A stretch of 64,000 nucleotides of DNA, from NCBI GenBank assembly GCA_018729555.1, contig JAHHQG010000026.1, positions 1-64,000 of the forward strand. The letters run 5' to 3'. How positions within the stretch are numbered: the stretch's first letter is position 1; every line of letters starts with the position of its first letter. The notes beneath the pieces were generated by a model, which was given only the letters and a program-made list of their open reading frames with translations, was not told where the DNA came from and did not search any database. A program made the position numbers and the translations under genes. This DNA comes from Clostridiales bacterium. Its GTDB lineage: Bacteria > Bacillota > Sulfobacillia > RBS10-35. This document shows, piece by piece, positions 57,515-64,000 of this stretch.

Positions 57515-60007
57515 ATGTACAACCGGTATTCGGAGCGAGCCCAGCGGGTCATCTACCTGGCTCAGGAAGAAGCCAGGCGGCTTAACTACAACTACGTGGG
57601 CACCGAACACCTGCTTTTGGGCCTGATCCGCGAAGGCAGCGGCATCGCGGCTCGGGCACTGCAGAACCTGGGCATCGACCTTCAGAAAGTCCGCGAAGAA
57701 GTGGAAAAGATGGTGGGCCGGGGTAACCATCCCGTGACGGGAGAGATCGGCTACACGCCCCGGGCCAAAAAGGTGGTCATGGAGCTGGCTTTGGAAGAAG
57801 CGCGCCAGCTGGGCCATAACTACGTGGGCACGGAGCATATCCTCCTGGGTCTCATCCGGGAAGGGGAGAGCGTGGCGGCCAAGATCCTGGAGAACATGGG
57901 GGCCGACCTGGAGAAGGTCCAGCGGGAAGTCATCCGCCTCATGGGGGGGATGGTGCAGCCCCAGGGGGTGCCGGCCGCGCCCCGGCCTTCCCGCCGCAAC
58001 AAGTCCAACACCCCCGCCCTGGACACCTTTGGCCGCGACCTCACCCAGATGGCCGAGGAAGGCAAGCTGGACCCCGTGGTGGGGCGGGAGAAGGAGATCC
58101 AGCGGGTGATCCAGATCCTCTCCCGGCGCACCAAGAATAACCCCGTCCTCATCGGCGAACCCGGGGTGGGGAAGACGGCCATCGTGGAAGGCCTGGCCCA
58201 GCGCATCGCCGATGGCCAGGTTCCCGAGATCCTTAAGGATCGCCGGGTGGTGGCCCTGGATCTGGGGGCCATGGTGGCCGGCTCCAAGTACCGCGGTGAG
58301 TTTGAAGATCGCCTCAAGAAGGTGATGGAGGAAATCCGCCGGGCCGGGAACATCATCCTCTTCATCGATGAGATGCACACCATGATCGGCGCTGGTGCGG
58401 CGGAAGGCGCCATCGACGCCGCCAACATCTTGAAGCCGGCCCTCTCCCGCGGCGAGATCCAGGCCATCGGCGCCACCACCCTGGATGAATACCGCAAGTA
58501 CGTAGAGAAGGATGCGGCCCTGGAGCGCCGCTTCCAGCCCGTCATGGTGGATGAGCCGACGGTGGAGGAAACCATCGAAATCCTCAAGGGCCTCCGGGAT
58601 CGCTACGAAGCCCACCACCGGGTGAGGATCACCGATGAGGCCATCGAGGCGGCGGCCCGCCTGGCCCACCGCTACGTCACCGACCGCTTCCTTCCCGACA
58701 AGGCCATCGACCTCATCGACGAGGCGGCGTCCAAGAAGCGCCTGGAGGCCTTTGTGGCACCGCCTGAGCTAAAGGCCATCGAAGGCCGGCTGGAGGCGGT
58801 GCGCAAGGAGAAGGAAGCCGCCGTCCAGAGCCAGGAGTTCGAAAAGGCGGCGGCCCTCAGGGATCAGGAGCAGAGGATCCTGGAGGAGCTGGAGGTGGAG
58901 CGGGAGAAGTGGCGCCGGGCTCAACTGACGGAGCAGCTGGACATCACGGCGGAGGATGTGGCGGAGATCGTCTCCAGCTGGACGGGCATCCCGGTGCGCC
59001 AGCTGACGGAAGAAGAGTCCCAGCGCCTCCTCAACCTGGAGAAGGTCCTCCATGAGCGGGTCATCGGCCAGGATGAGGCGGTGTCGGCGGTGGCCCGGGC
59101 CATCCGGCGGGCCCATGCGGGCCTCAAGGATCACAACCGGCCCATCGGCTCCTTCATCTTCCTCGGGCCGACGGGCGTCGGGAAGACGGAGCTGGCCAAA
59201 GCCCTGGCGGAAGCCCTCTTCGGGGATGAGGAAGCCATGGTCACCATCGACATGTCGGAGTACACGGAGCGCCATACCGTCTCCCGCCTGGTGGGGGCGC
59301 CTCCCGGGTACATCGGTTACGACGAAGGCGGCCAGCTGACGGAAGCCATCCGGCGCCGGCCTTACTCGGTGGTCCTGCTGGATGAGATGGAAAAGGCCCA
59401 TCCCGAGGTCTTCAACATCCTCCTGCAGGTCCTGGAGGAAGGCCGCCTCACCGACGGCCAGGGCCGCACGGTGGACTTCCGCAACACCGTCATCATCATG
59501 ACCTCCAACGTGGGGGCGGAAACTATCAAGCGGCAGTCCCGCATGGGCTTCCGCGCCGCGGAGGATGAGGAAGCGTCCTACGAGGACATGAAGCAAAAGA
59601 TCATGGAGCAGGTGCGGCGGACTTTCCGGCCCGAGTTCCTCAACCGCGTGGATGAGATCATCGTCTTCCACGCCCTCAACCGGGACCACCTGCGCCAGAT
59701 CGTGGACCTCTTCTTGAAGCGCCTGGCCAAGCGCCTGGAGGAAAAGGAGTACCACCTCACCTTCACCGACAAGGTCAAGGAGCTGGTCATCGACGAAGGG
59801 ACCAACCTGGAGTTCGGGGCCCGGCCCCTGCGGCGGGCTGTCACGCGGCTCATCGAGGATCCCCTTTCCGAAGAGGTGCTGGCGGGCCGCTTCAAGCCCG
59901 GCGATCGCATCCTGGTGGACGCCGAGGATGGCAAGGTGGTCTTCCGCAAGGCGGAGGAAGAGCCGGCGACCCCCAAGGGCGGCGCCTCCCGGGGTGAAAC
60001 CTCTTGA
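57515..60007 (+). CDS. clpC: ATP-dependent Clp protease ATPase subunit ClpC
   Basis: The 830-residue HSP100 unfoldase starts at ATG 57515, in an expected spot 29 bp after mcsB. Two Clp-N repeats occupy residues ~1-145 ([18 protein letters not shown] and [13 protein letters not shown]). The first AAA+ module has GEPGVGKTA near residue 213 and the Walker [12 protein letters not shown] coiled coil with an UVR motif ([20 protein letters not shown], ~430-460) marks it as ClpC rather than ClpB. The second module has GPTGVGKTE near residue 550, [14 protein letters not shown] and the arginine sensor. It unfolds phospho-arginine-tagged proteins for ClpP. Confidence 0.96.
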   Translation: MYNRYSERAQRVIYLAQEEARRLNYNYVGTEHLLLGLIREGSGIAARALQNLGIDLQKVREEVEKMVGRGNHPVTGEIGYTPRAKKVVMELALEEARQLGHNYVGTEHILLGLIREGESVAAKILENMGADLEKVQREVIRLMGGMVQPQGVPAAPRPSRRNKSNTPALDTFGRDLTQMAEEGKLDPVVGREKEIQRVIQILSRRTKNNPVLIGEPGVGKTAIVEGLAQRIADGQVPEILKDRRVVALDLGAMVAGSKYRGEFEDRLKKVMEEIRRAGNIILFIDEMHTMIGAGAAEGAIDAANILKPALSRGEIQAIGATTLDEYRKYVEKDAALERRFQPVMVDEPTVEETIEILKGLRDRYEAHHRVRITDEAIEAAARLAHRYVTDRFLPDKAIDLIDEAASKKRLEAFVAPPELKAIEGRLEAVRKEKEAAVQSQEFEKAAALRDQEQRILEELEVEREKWRRAQLTEQLDITAEDVAEIVSSWTGIPVRQLTEEESQRLLNLEKVLHERVIGQDEAVSAVARAIRRAHAGLKDHNRPIGSFIFLGPTGVGKTELAKALAEALFGDEEAMVTIDMSEYTERHTVSRLVGAPPGYIGYDEGGQLTEAIRRRPYSVVLLDEMEKAHPEVFNILLQVLEEGRLTDGQGRTVDFRNTVIIMTSNVGAETIKRQSRMGFRAAEDEEASYEDMKQKIMEQVRRTFRPEFLNRVDEIIVFHALNRDHLRQIVDLFLKRLAKRLEEKEYHLTFTDKVKELVIDEGTNLEFGARPLRRAVTRLIEDPLSEEVLAGRFKPGDRILVDAEDGKVVFRKAEEEPATPKGGASRGETS

Positions 60008-60666
60008 AGGTGACGGTCCTCTACTTCGGGCGGGCAGCCGAGCTGGCAGGCCGTCGCCGGGAGGAGCGGGAAGGCCCCGATGCCTGGACGGTGGGAGAGC
60101 TCCTGCAGGAGCTCTCCCTTTCCTATCCCGGGTTGAAGGATCTCATGCCCTACCTGTCGGTGGCCGTCAACGAGACCTACGGATCCAGGGAGCATGTCCT
60201 CCGGGACGGCGATGAGGTGGCCCTGCTGCCGCCGGTGAGCGGCGGGGAGGGACCCCGGGTGGCTCTCCGGGAGGAACCTCTTTCCGTCGACGAAGCCATC
60301 TCCCTGGTGGCCCGACGGGAAACGGGGGCGGTGGTGACCTTTCTCGGCACCGTCCGCAGCCGCACAGGGGAAAAGGAAACCCTGGCCCTCCACTACGAAG
60401 CCTACGGGTCCATGGCCCTCAAGGAGATGGCCGCCATCGCCCGGGAAGCGGAGGAGCGCTGGAAGGGCGTCGCCGTGGCCATCCTCCACCGGGTGGGCAC
60501 CCTTGAGCCGGGGGAGACCGCCGTCATCGTGGCGGCCGCCAGCCCCCACCGCCCCGAAGCCTTTGCGGCCGCCCGCTACTGCATCGATCAGCTGAAGGAG
60601 CGGGTTCCCATCTGGAAAAAGGAGATCCGGCCCGGCGGCGTCGAAGAATGGAGCCGGCTCCCGTAG
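60004..60666 (+). CDS. MoaD-MoaE fusion (molybdopterin synthase in one chain)
   Basis: TTG 60004 overlaps the clpC stop. Residues 1-80 are a MoaD-type beta-grasp domain ([16 protein letters not shown], with the typical [13 protein letters not shown] end). Residues ~85-220 are Moa[62 protein letters not shown] and the catalytic lysine region [10 protein letters not shown]. In MPT synthase, MoaD needs a free C-terminal Gly-Gly to carry sulfur; here Gly-Gly is internal, so proteolytic release is expected, as described for mycobacterial MoaX. It is in the clpC operon context, without other moa genes nearby. Confidence 0.88.
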   Translation: MKVTVLYFGRAAELAGRRREEREGPDAWTVGELLQELSLSYPGLKDLMPYLSVAVNETYGSREHVLRDGDEVALLPPVSGGEGPRVALREEPLSVDEAISLVARRETGAVVTFLGTVRSRTGEKETLALHYEAYGSMALKEMAAIAREAEERWKGVAVAILHRVGTLEPGETAVIVAAASPHRPEAFAAARYCIDQLKERVPIWKKEIRPGGVEEWSRLP

Positions 60667-60681
60667 AAAGGGGCGCTGGAT

Positions 60682-62067
60682 ATGCCCTCTCCTCGCACCG
60701 TCTTCGTCTGCCAAAACTGCGGGTATGCTTCCCCCCGCTGGCTGGGCCGCTGCCCCGAATGCGGCACCTGGAACCAGTTCGTGGAGGAAAAACCCCTGGA
60801 AAAAGAGCCGAAGGTGGCACTGCCGCCGCCTGAAGTGGTGCCTCTGCGAGGACCCCTTGTGGAGGTCGCCCACCGCCGCTCCACAGGCCTTTCAGAGCTG
60901 GACCGGGCCCTTGGCGGCGGCCTGGTGGCGGGGAGCGTCACCCTTTTGGGAGGCGAACCCGGCGCCGGGAAATCCACCCTGGCCCTCCAGCTTTCGGCCC
61001 TCTATCCCCGGGAGGGGGAGGAGGTCCTCTACGTGGCGGGGGAGGAATCCCCCCAGCAGGTCCAGATGCGAGCCCGGCGCATCGGCGCGGCGGAGGCCCC
61101 CATCCTGGTCCTGGGGACCTCGCGGGTGGAGGATGTGGAAACGGTGTGGGAGGATCGTCACCCGGCCCTGGTGGTGGTGGACTCCATCCAAACTCTGGCG
61201 TCTGCCGATTTTGCCTCACCTCCCGGCAGCGTGGGGCAGGTGAGGGCGGTGGCGGCCCGCCTCATCCAGAAGGCAAAGGAAACCCAGGTGCCCCTTCTTC
61301 TGGTGGGCCACATCAACAAGGAAGGCCTTCTAGCGGGGCCGAAGGTGCTGGAACATGCCGTGGACACCGTCCTCTACTTCGAAGGGGAGCGCCACGGCGT
61401 CCAGCGGATCGTCCGGGCCACCAAGAACCGCTTTGGGCCTGTGGGCGAGATCGGCTGCTTTGAAATGGGGGATAAGGGGCTGCGGGAGGTGGCCAACCCC
61501 TCCGCCTGGTTTCTCACCGATGCCGAGGAAGGGTCGTGGCAAAGCGGCATGGCGGTCACGGCGGCCGCCGAAGGATCCCGCCCCCTCCTGGTGGAGGTGC
61601 AGGCCCTCCTGGTGCCCGCCCGCTACGGTCCCGGCCGGCGCACCGTCACCGGCTTCGACCCCAACCGCCTGGCCCTCTTGCTGGCGGTCTTGGAGCGACG
61701 GCTGGGCTGGCCCCTGGCCCAAGAGGACGCCTTTCTAAAGGTGGTGGGGGGCCTGAAGGTGGAGGAGCCCGCCATGGATCTGGCCGTGGCCCTGGCCCTG
61801 GTCTCCAGCCATCTCCACCGGCCCCTTCCCAGGGATTGGGTGATCTTCGGCGAGGTGGGCCTGGGGGGAGAGATCCGTCCGGTGGCGCGGGCGGAATCGC
61901 GGGTGAAGGAAGCCGGCCGCCTTGGGTTCCAGAAAGTCCTCCTGCCGTGGAGCAACGCGAAAGAGCTGGCAGGATGGTCCTATCCCGAGCTTCTTCCCGT
62001 CCGCCACCTGAAGGAGGCCGTCGGCTTAAGCGGTCTTCCCTTGGTCAGAAGCCGTCAGGAGATGTGA
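60682..62067 (+). CDS. radA: DNA repair ATPase RadA
   Basis: The 461-residue protein has a four-cysteine zinc finger (CQNCG, then CPECGTWNQF), a RecA-like ATPase with Walker A GGEPGAGKST (about residue 95), Walker B ALVVVDSIQT, and the RadA-specific KNRFGPVGEIGCFEM (about residues 250-265). A Lon-protease-like C-terminal domain ends the protein (MDLAVALALVSSHLH). RadA is a branch-migration and loading helicase used in homologous recombination and transformation. Its position after clpC matches many Bacillota genomes. The stop overlaps the opposing gene at 62055 by 13 bp. Confidence 0.95.
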   Translation: MPSPRTVFVCQNCGYASPRWLGRCPECGTWNQFVEEKPLEKEPKVALPPPEVVPLRGPLVEVAHRRSTGLSELDRALGGGLVAGSVTLLGGEPGAGKSTLALQLSALYPREGEEVLYVAGEESPQQVQMRARRIGAAEAPILVLGTSRVEDVETVWEDRHPALVVVDSIQTLASADFASPPGSVGQVRAVAARLIQKAKETQVPLLLVGHINKEGLLAGPKVLEHAVDTVLYFEGERHGVQRIVRATKNRFGPVGEIGCFEMGDKGLREVANPSAWFLTDAEEGSWQSGMAVTAAAEGSRPLLVEVQALLVPARYGPGRRTVTGFDPNRLALLLAVLERRLGWPLAQEDAFLKVVGGLKVEEPAMDLAVALALVSSHLHRPLPRDWVIFGEVGLGGEIRPVARAESRVKEAGRLGFQKVLLPWSNAKELAGWSYPELLPVRHLKEAVGLSGLPLVRSRQEM

Positions 62068-62450
62068 TAGATGCCCAAGGTGGAAAGCTTTTTCTGCTCC
62101 CGGATCAGCACGTCGTAGATGTTGACGTCCACGGCGTTCCCAAGGGCGGCCATATAAAAGAGGATGCGGCCCAGCTCTTCCTCCACCACTTCGCGGCAGT
62201 TGGAGCACAGCTGGCCCTGGATATGATCATCCATGTAATGCTTTAGATCGCGGAGGGAGATGTTATCAGGGAGTCGGGGCTTCTCTGCATGGATTTGGAT
62301 GCACCCGCAGCTGGTGACGGCTTTCACGATGGCCCGGTGGACCCGGCTGGTGGAGTCGTGGAGCTTGGAGAGGACATCCAGTATGCTGCGGTTATGGACG
62401 AGATTCTCATTGACGCTTTCCTGGAATTCGTCCCACAAGAGGTCTTTCAT
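62055..62450 (-). CDS. Conserved-looking small protein with two Cys pairs
   Basis: The 131-residue protein starts at ATG 62450 after AGAGGAGC. It opens MKDLLWDEFQESVNENLVHN and contains ILDVLSKLHDSTSRVHRAIV, VTSCGCIQIHAE and HIQGQLCSNCREVVEEELG, then LFYMAALGNAVDVNIYDVLI. The two pairs, Cys-Gly-Cys and Cys-Ser-Asn-Cys, could bind zinc. Proteins of this look occur beside radA and the clpC region in clostridia-like genomes, to my recollection, but I cannot name the family or function. The acidic helical part resembles MazG-like all-alpha folds, which is speculation. Confidence 0.75.
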   Translation of the reverse strand: MKDLLWDEFQESVNENLVHNRSILDVLSKLHDSTSRVHRAIVKAVTSCGCIQIHAEKPRLPDNISLRDLKHYMDDHIQGQLCSNCREVVEEELGRILFYMAALGNAVDVNIYDVLIREQKKLSTLGIYHIS

Positions 62451-62597
62451 CCTGTGCGGCTCCTCTCTCCATGTCTGAAGCCCTTGGTTGCCCCATTATA
62501 GGGAGCGCCGTTTGGCCGTGTCAATTTGGGAAGGCCTGTCCCAGGAGGAGTAAAGGGCCTGGGGGGCGTAACAGCAAAGGAAAGGGAGGCCGTTTCC

Positions 62598-63908
62598 GTG
62601 GCCCAGCCCTACGCGGGTTTCTGGCAGGAAGAGGCGGGAGAGCGTCCCCTCCAGCCCTCCTTTTCCGGGCGCGAAAAAGCAGACGTGGCCATCTGCGGCG
62701 CCGGCTTCACCGGCCTTTCTACGGCCATCCACCTCAAGGAGAAAAAGCCCCATTTGAGGGTCATGGTGGTGGAAAAGGACCGGGTGGGGTGGGGCGCCAG
62801 CGGCCGCAACGCCGGCTTTGCCATGCGGCTTTTTGGCCTTAGCCTGGAGGCCACCGCCCTCTTGCACGGCGTGGAGAAGGCCAAGGAAGCCGACCGGTAC
62901 ATGCGGGAAGCGGTCGCCCATGTGGCCCATATGGTGGAGAAATATGAGCTTCAGTGCCACTTTACGCCCCGGGGCATGATGACGGTGGCGTCCACCCCGG
63001 GGGAGCTGCGGCAGCTGGAAAAGGAGATGAAGCTGGCGGAGCGGATGGGCCTTCCCGGATTCCGCTGGCTGGATGCCGAGGAAACCCGGGATCGGGTGGA
63101 TTCCCCCGGCTACCGGGCCGCCCGCTTCGACGACCATGCGGCCCTTTTGCACCCGGCGCGGCTGGTGAGGGAGCTCTTGCGGGTGGCCCTGGAAAAGGGC
63201 GTCGAGGTGTACGAGGACAGCCCTTGTCTGGAGGTGGACCTGCGGCGGAAGATCTTCCGCCTTCCCCAGGGGGAAATCCAGGCGGAGGCCCTCCTTCTGG
63301 CCACCAACGCCTACTCGGGGTTTGTCCCCTACCTCCACCGGCGACAGCTCCCCATCTTCACCTACATCGCCCTCACGGAACCCCTTCCCCCCGCCTTCTT
63401 CCGGGAGGTCTGGAGAGAACCCATCGGCATCGAGGATTTCCGCAACTACCTCCATTACTACCGGCCCACCCCCGACGGCCGCCTCCTTTTTGGGGGCGGC
63501 GATGCCCTTTATTACTTCGGGGGGCGGCTGGACCGGCCCACCCATCCTTCCCTCTACCGCTACCTCCAGGAGAAGGTGCGCCGGATCTTTCCCCAGCTGA
63601 AGGAGGTGGCCTTCACCCATCACTGGGGCGGTCCCATCTCCGCCACCTTGGACCTTATCCCCGCCCTCGGCGCCATGGCTCCCGACGTCTACTACAGCAT
63701 CGGGTGCATGGGCCACGGGGTCGCCCTCACCCAGTACAACGGCCTTACCCTGGCGGAGCTCATCCTGGGGGAGGACACCTCTCGCACCCAAGCCTTCTTC
63801 GTCCGCCGCAAGGTCCCCCGGATCCCCGGCGAACCCCTCCGAACCCTGGTGGCGGGGGGCATCCGCCGTTTCCTCCGGTGGCAAGACCGGCGGGGCGAAA
63901 GGGCCTAG
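62598..63908 (+). CDS. FAD-dependent oxidoreductase (DAO family)
   Basis: The 436-residue protein starts at GTG 62598, 8 bases after GGGAGG; the longer frame from 62526 lacks a good site. The FAD-binding Rossmann motif is VAICGAGFTGLSTAIHLKEK, followed by GASGRNAGFAMRLFG. The C-terminal half includes ALLLATNAYSGFVPYL and GGGDALYYFGGR, and ends with the FAD-contacting VYYSIGCMGHGVALTQYNG. This is the DAO group (glycine/sarcosine oxidase, gamma-glutamylputrescine oxidase). An amine or imino-acid substrate is likely but not determinable. No partner subunit lies in the window. Confidence 0.9.
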   Translation: MAQPYAGFWQEEAGERPLQPSFSGREKADVAICGAGFTGLSTAIHLKEKKPHLRVMVVEKDRVGWGASGRNAGFAMRLFGLSLEATALLHGVEKAKEADRYMREAVAHVAHMVEKYELQCHFTPRGMMTVASTPGELRQLEKEMKLAERMGLPGFRWLDAEETRDRVDSPGYRAARFDDHAALLHPARLVRELLRVALEKGVEVYEDSPCLEVDLRRKIFRLPQGEIQAEALLLATNAYSGFVPYLHRRQLPIFTYIALTEPLPPAFFREVWREPIGIEDFRNYLHYYRPTPDGRLLFGGGDALYYFGGRLDRPTHPSLYRYLQEKVRRIFPQLKEVAFTHHWGGPISATLDLIPALGAMAPDVYYSIGCMGHGVALTQYNGLTLAELILGEDTSRTQAFFVRRKVPRIPGEPLRTLVAGGIRRFLRWQDRRGERA

Positions 63909-64000
63909 CGCATGAAGCGGCGGAACCAGCGCAGGACCCGGCGGTCCCTCCGGTAGCGGAGGGGGAGGTCGAAGCTGGTGCTCTGCTCCAGGATGGATTT
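63905..64000 (-). CDS. C-terminal fragment of a gene cut by the window edge
   Basis: The minus strand is open from the window end to a TAG at 63905-63907 and gives a 31-residue tail with many Arg residues, ending RWFRRFMR. The stop overlaps that of the FAD oxidoreductase. Nothing more can be said about its identity. Confidence 0.4.
   Translation of the reverse strand, partial: KSILEQSTSFDLPLRYRRDRRVLRWFRRFMR

Noticed and set aside
62496-63884. 462-aa minus-strand ORF
   Set aside because: Shadow of the FAD-dependent oxidoreductase.
1-64000. tRNA, rRNA or riboswitch
   Set aside because: Scanning the gene-free stretches by eye showed no cloverleaf, rRNA segment or known riboswitch core; a dedicated covariance search would be decisive.

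Overview
The window is GC-rich bacterial DNA whose gene content points to a spore-forming, probably thermophilic member of the Bacillota (or a deep relative). The ctsR-mcsA-mcsB-clpC heat-shock operon with a CtsR-type operator, followed by radA, is a Bacillota hallmark. An SLH-anchored CAP-domain surface protein, a PdaB-like polysaccharide deacetylase, a VanW protein and many lipoproteins fit a Gram-positive envelope. No rRNA, tRNA, transposase or CRISPR array was seen.

Layout. 1-3.9 kb: the 3' part of a type III-B CRISPR effector operon (cmr1 partial, cmr4, cmr5, cmr6). cmr6 is cut short where the DNA turns back on itself in a near-perfect inverted duplication (arms 1414-2484 and 2840-3910). 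3.9-13.0 kb: three closely similar peptide-type ABC binding lipoproteins, a decayed TauE/SafE plus DUF1634 pair, a CapA-type phosphoesterase and one dppBC-type permease pair without ATPase genes. 13.3-20.6 kb: an M28 peptidase, then a divergent catabolic cluster: MaoC dehydratase, class III CoA-transferase, acyl-CoA dehydrogenase and two-subunit class I fumarase on the minus strand, GntR regulator and CitE-type lyase on the plus strand. This looks like a route for mesaconate, methylsuccinate, citramalate or a similar C5 dicarboxylate. 20.6-25.3 kb: a complete branched-chain-amino-acid-type ABC importer (binding protein, H, M, G, F).

25.3-31.7 kb: a minus-strand run that I consider the most novel part. 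In reading order it holds a 69-residue peptide with a Gly-Gly motif, an ABC ATPase, its permease, a protein fusing a PqqD-like peptide-recognition domain to an HExxH M50-type membrane protease, a 74-residue orphan, and two paralogous lipoproteins. It resembles a RiPP/peptide maturation-and-export locus without an obvious modifying enzyme. 32-39 kb: M20 peptidase, serine hydrolase, an ABC ATPase/permease pair whose permease is broken by a second inverted copy (372 bp of the M20 gene), a VOC dioxygenase and an extended SDR.

39.5-43.4 kb: a MacAB-like export operon with an unusually long adaptor. 43.8-54.3 kb: envelope genes (PdaB-like deacetylase, GNAT, CAP-SLH protein, VanW, EamA, S41 protease, HD hydrolase, lipoprotein, DUF4015-type glycosidase), then a saccharopine-dehydrogenase-like oxidoreductase. 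55.4-62.1 kb: ctsR-mcsA-mcsB-clpC, a MoaD-MoaE fusion, radA. The end holds a CxxC-rich small protein, an FAD-dependent oxidoreductase and the tail of one more gene.

Many minus- or plus-strand ORFs antisense to these genes are long because of the high GC content; they were treated as shadows.
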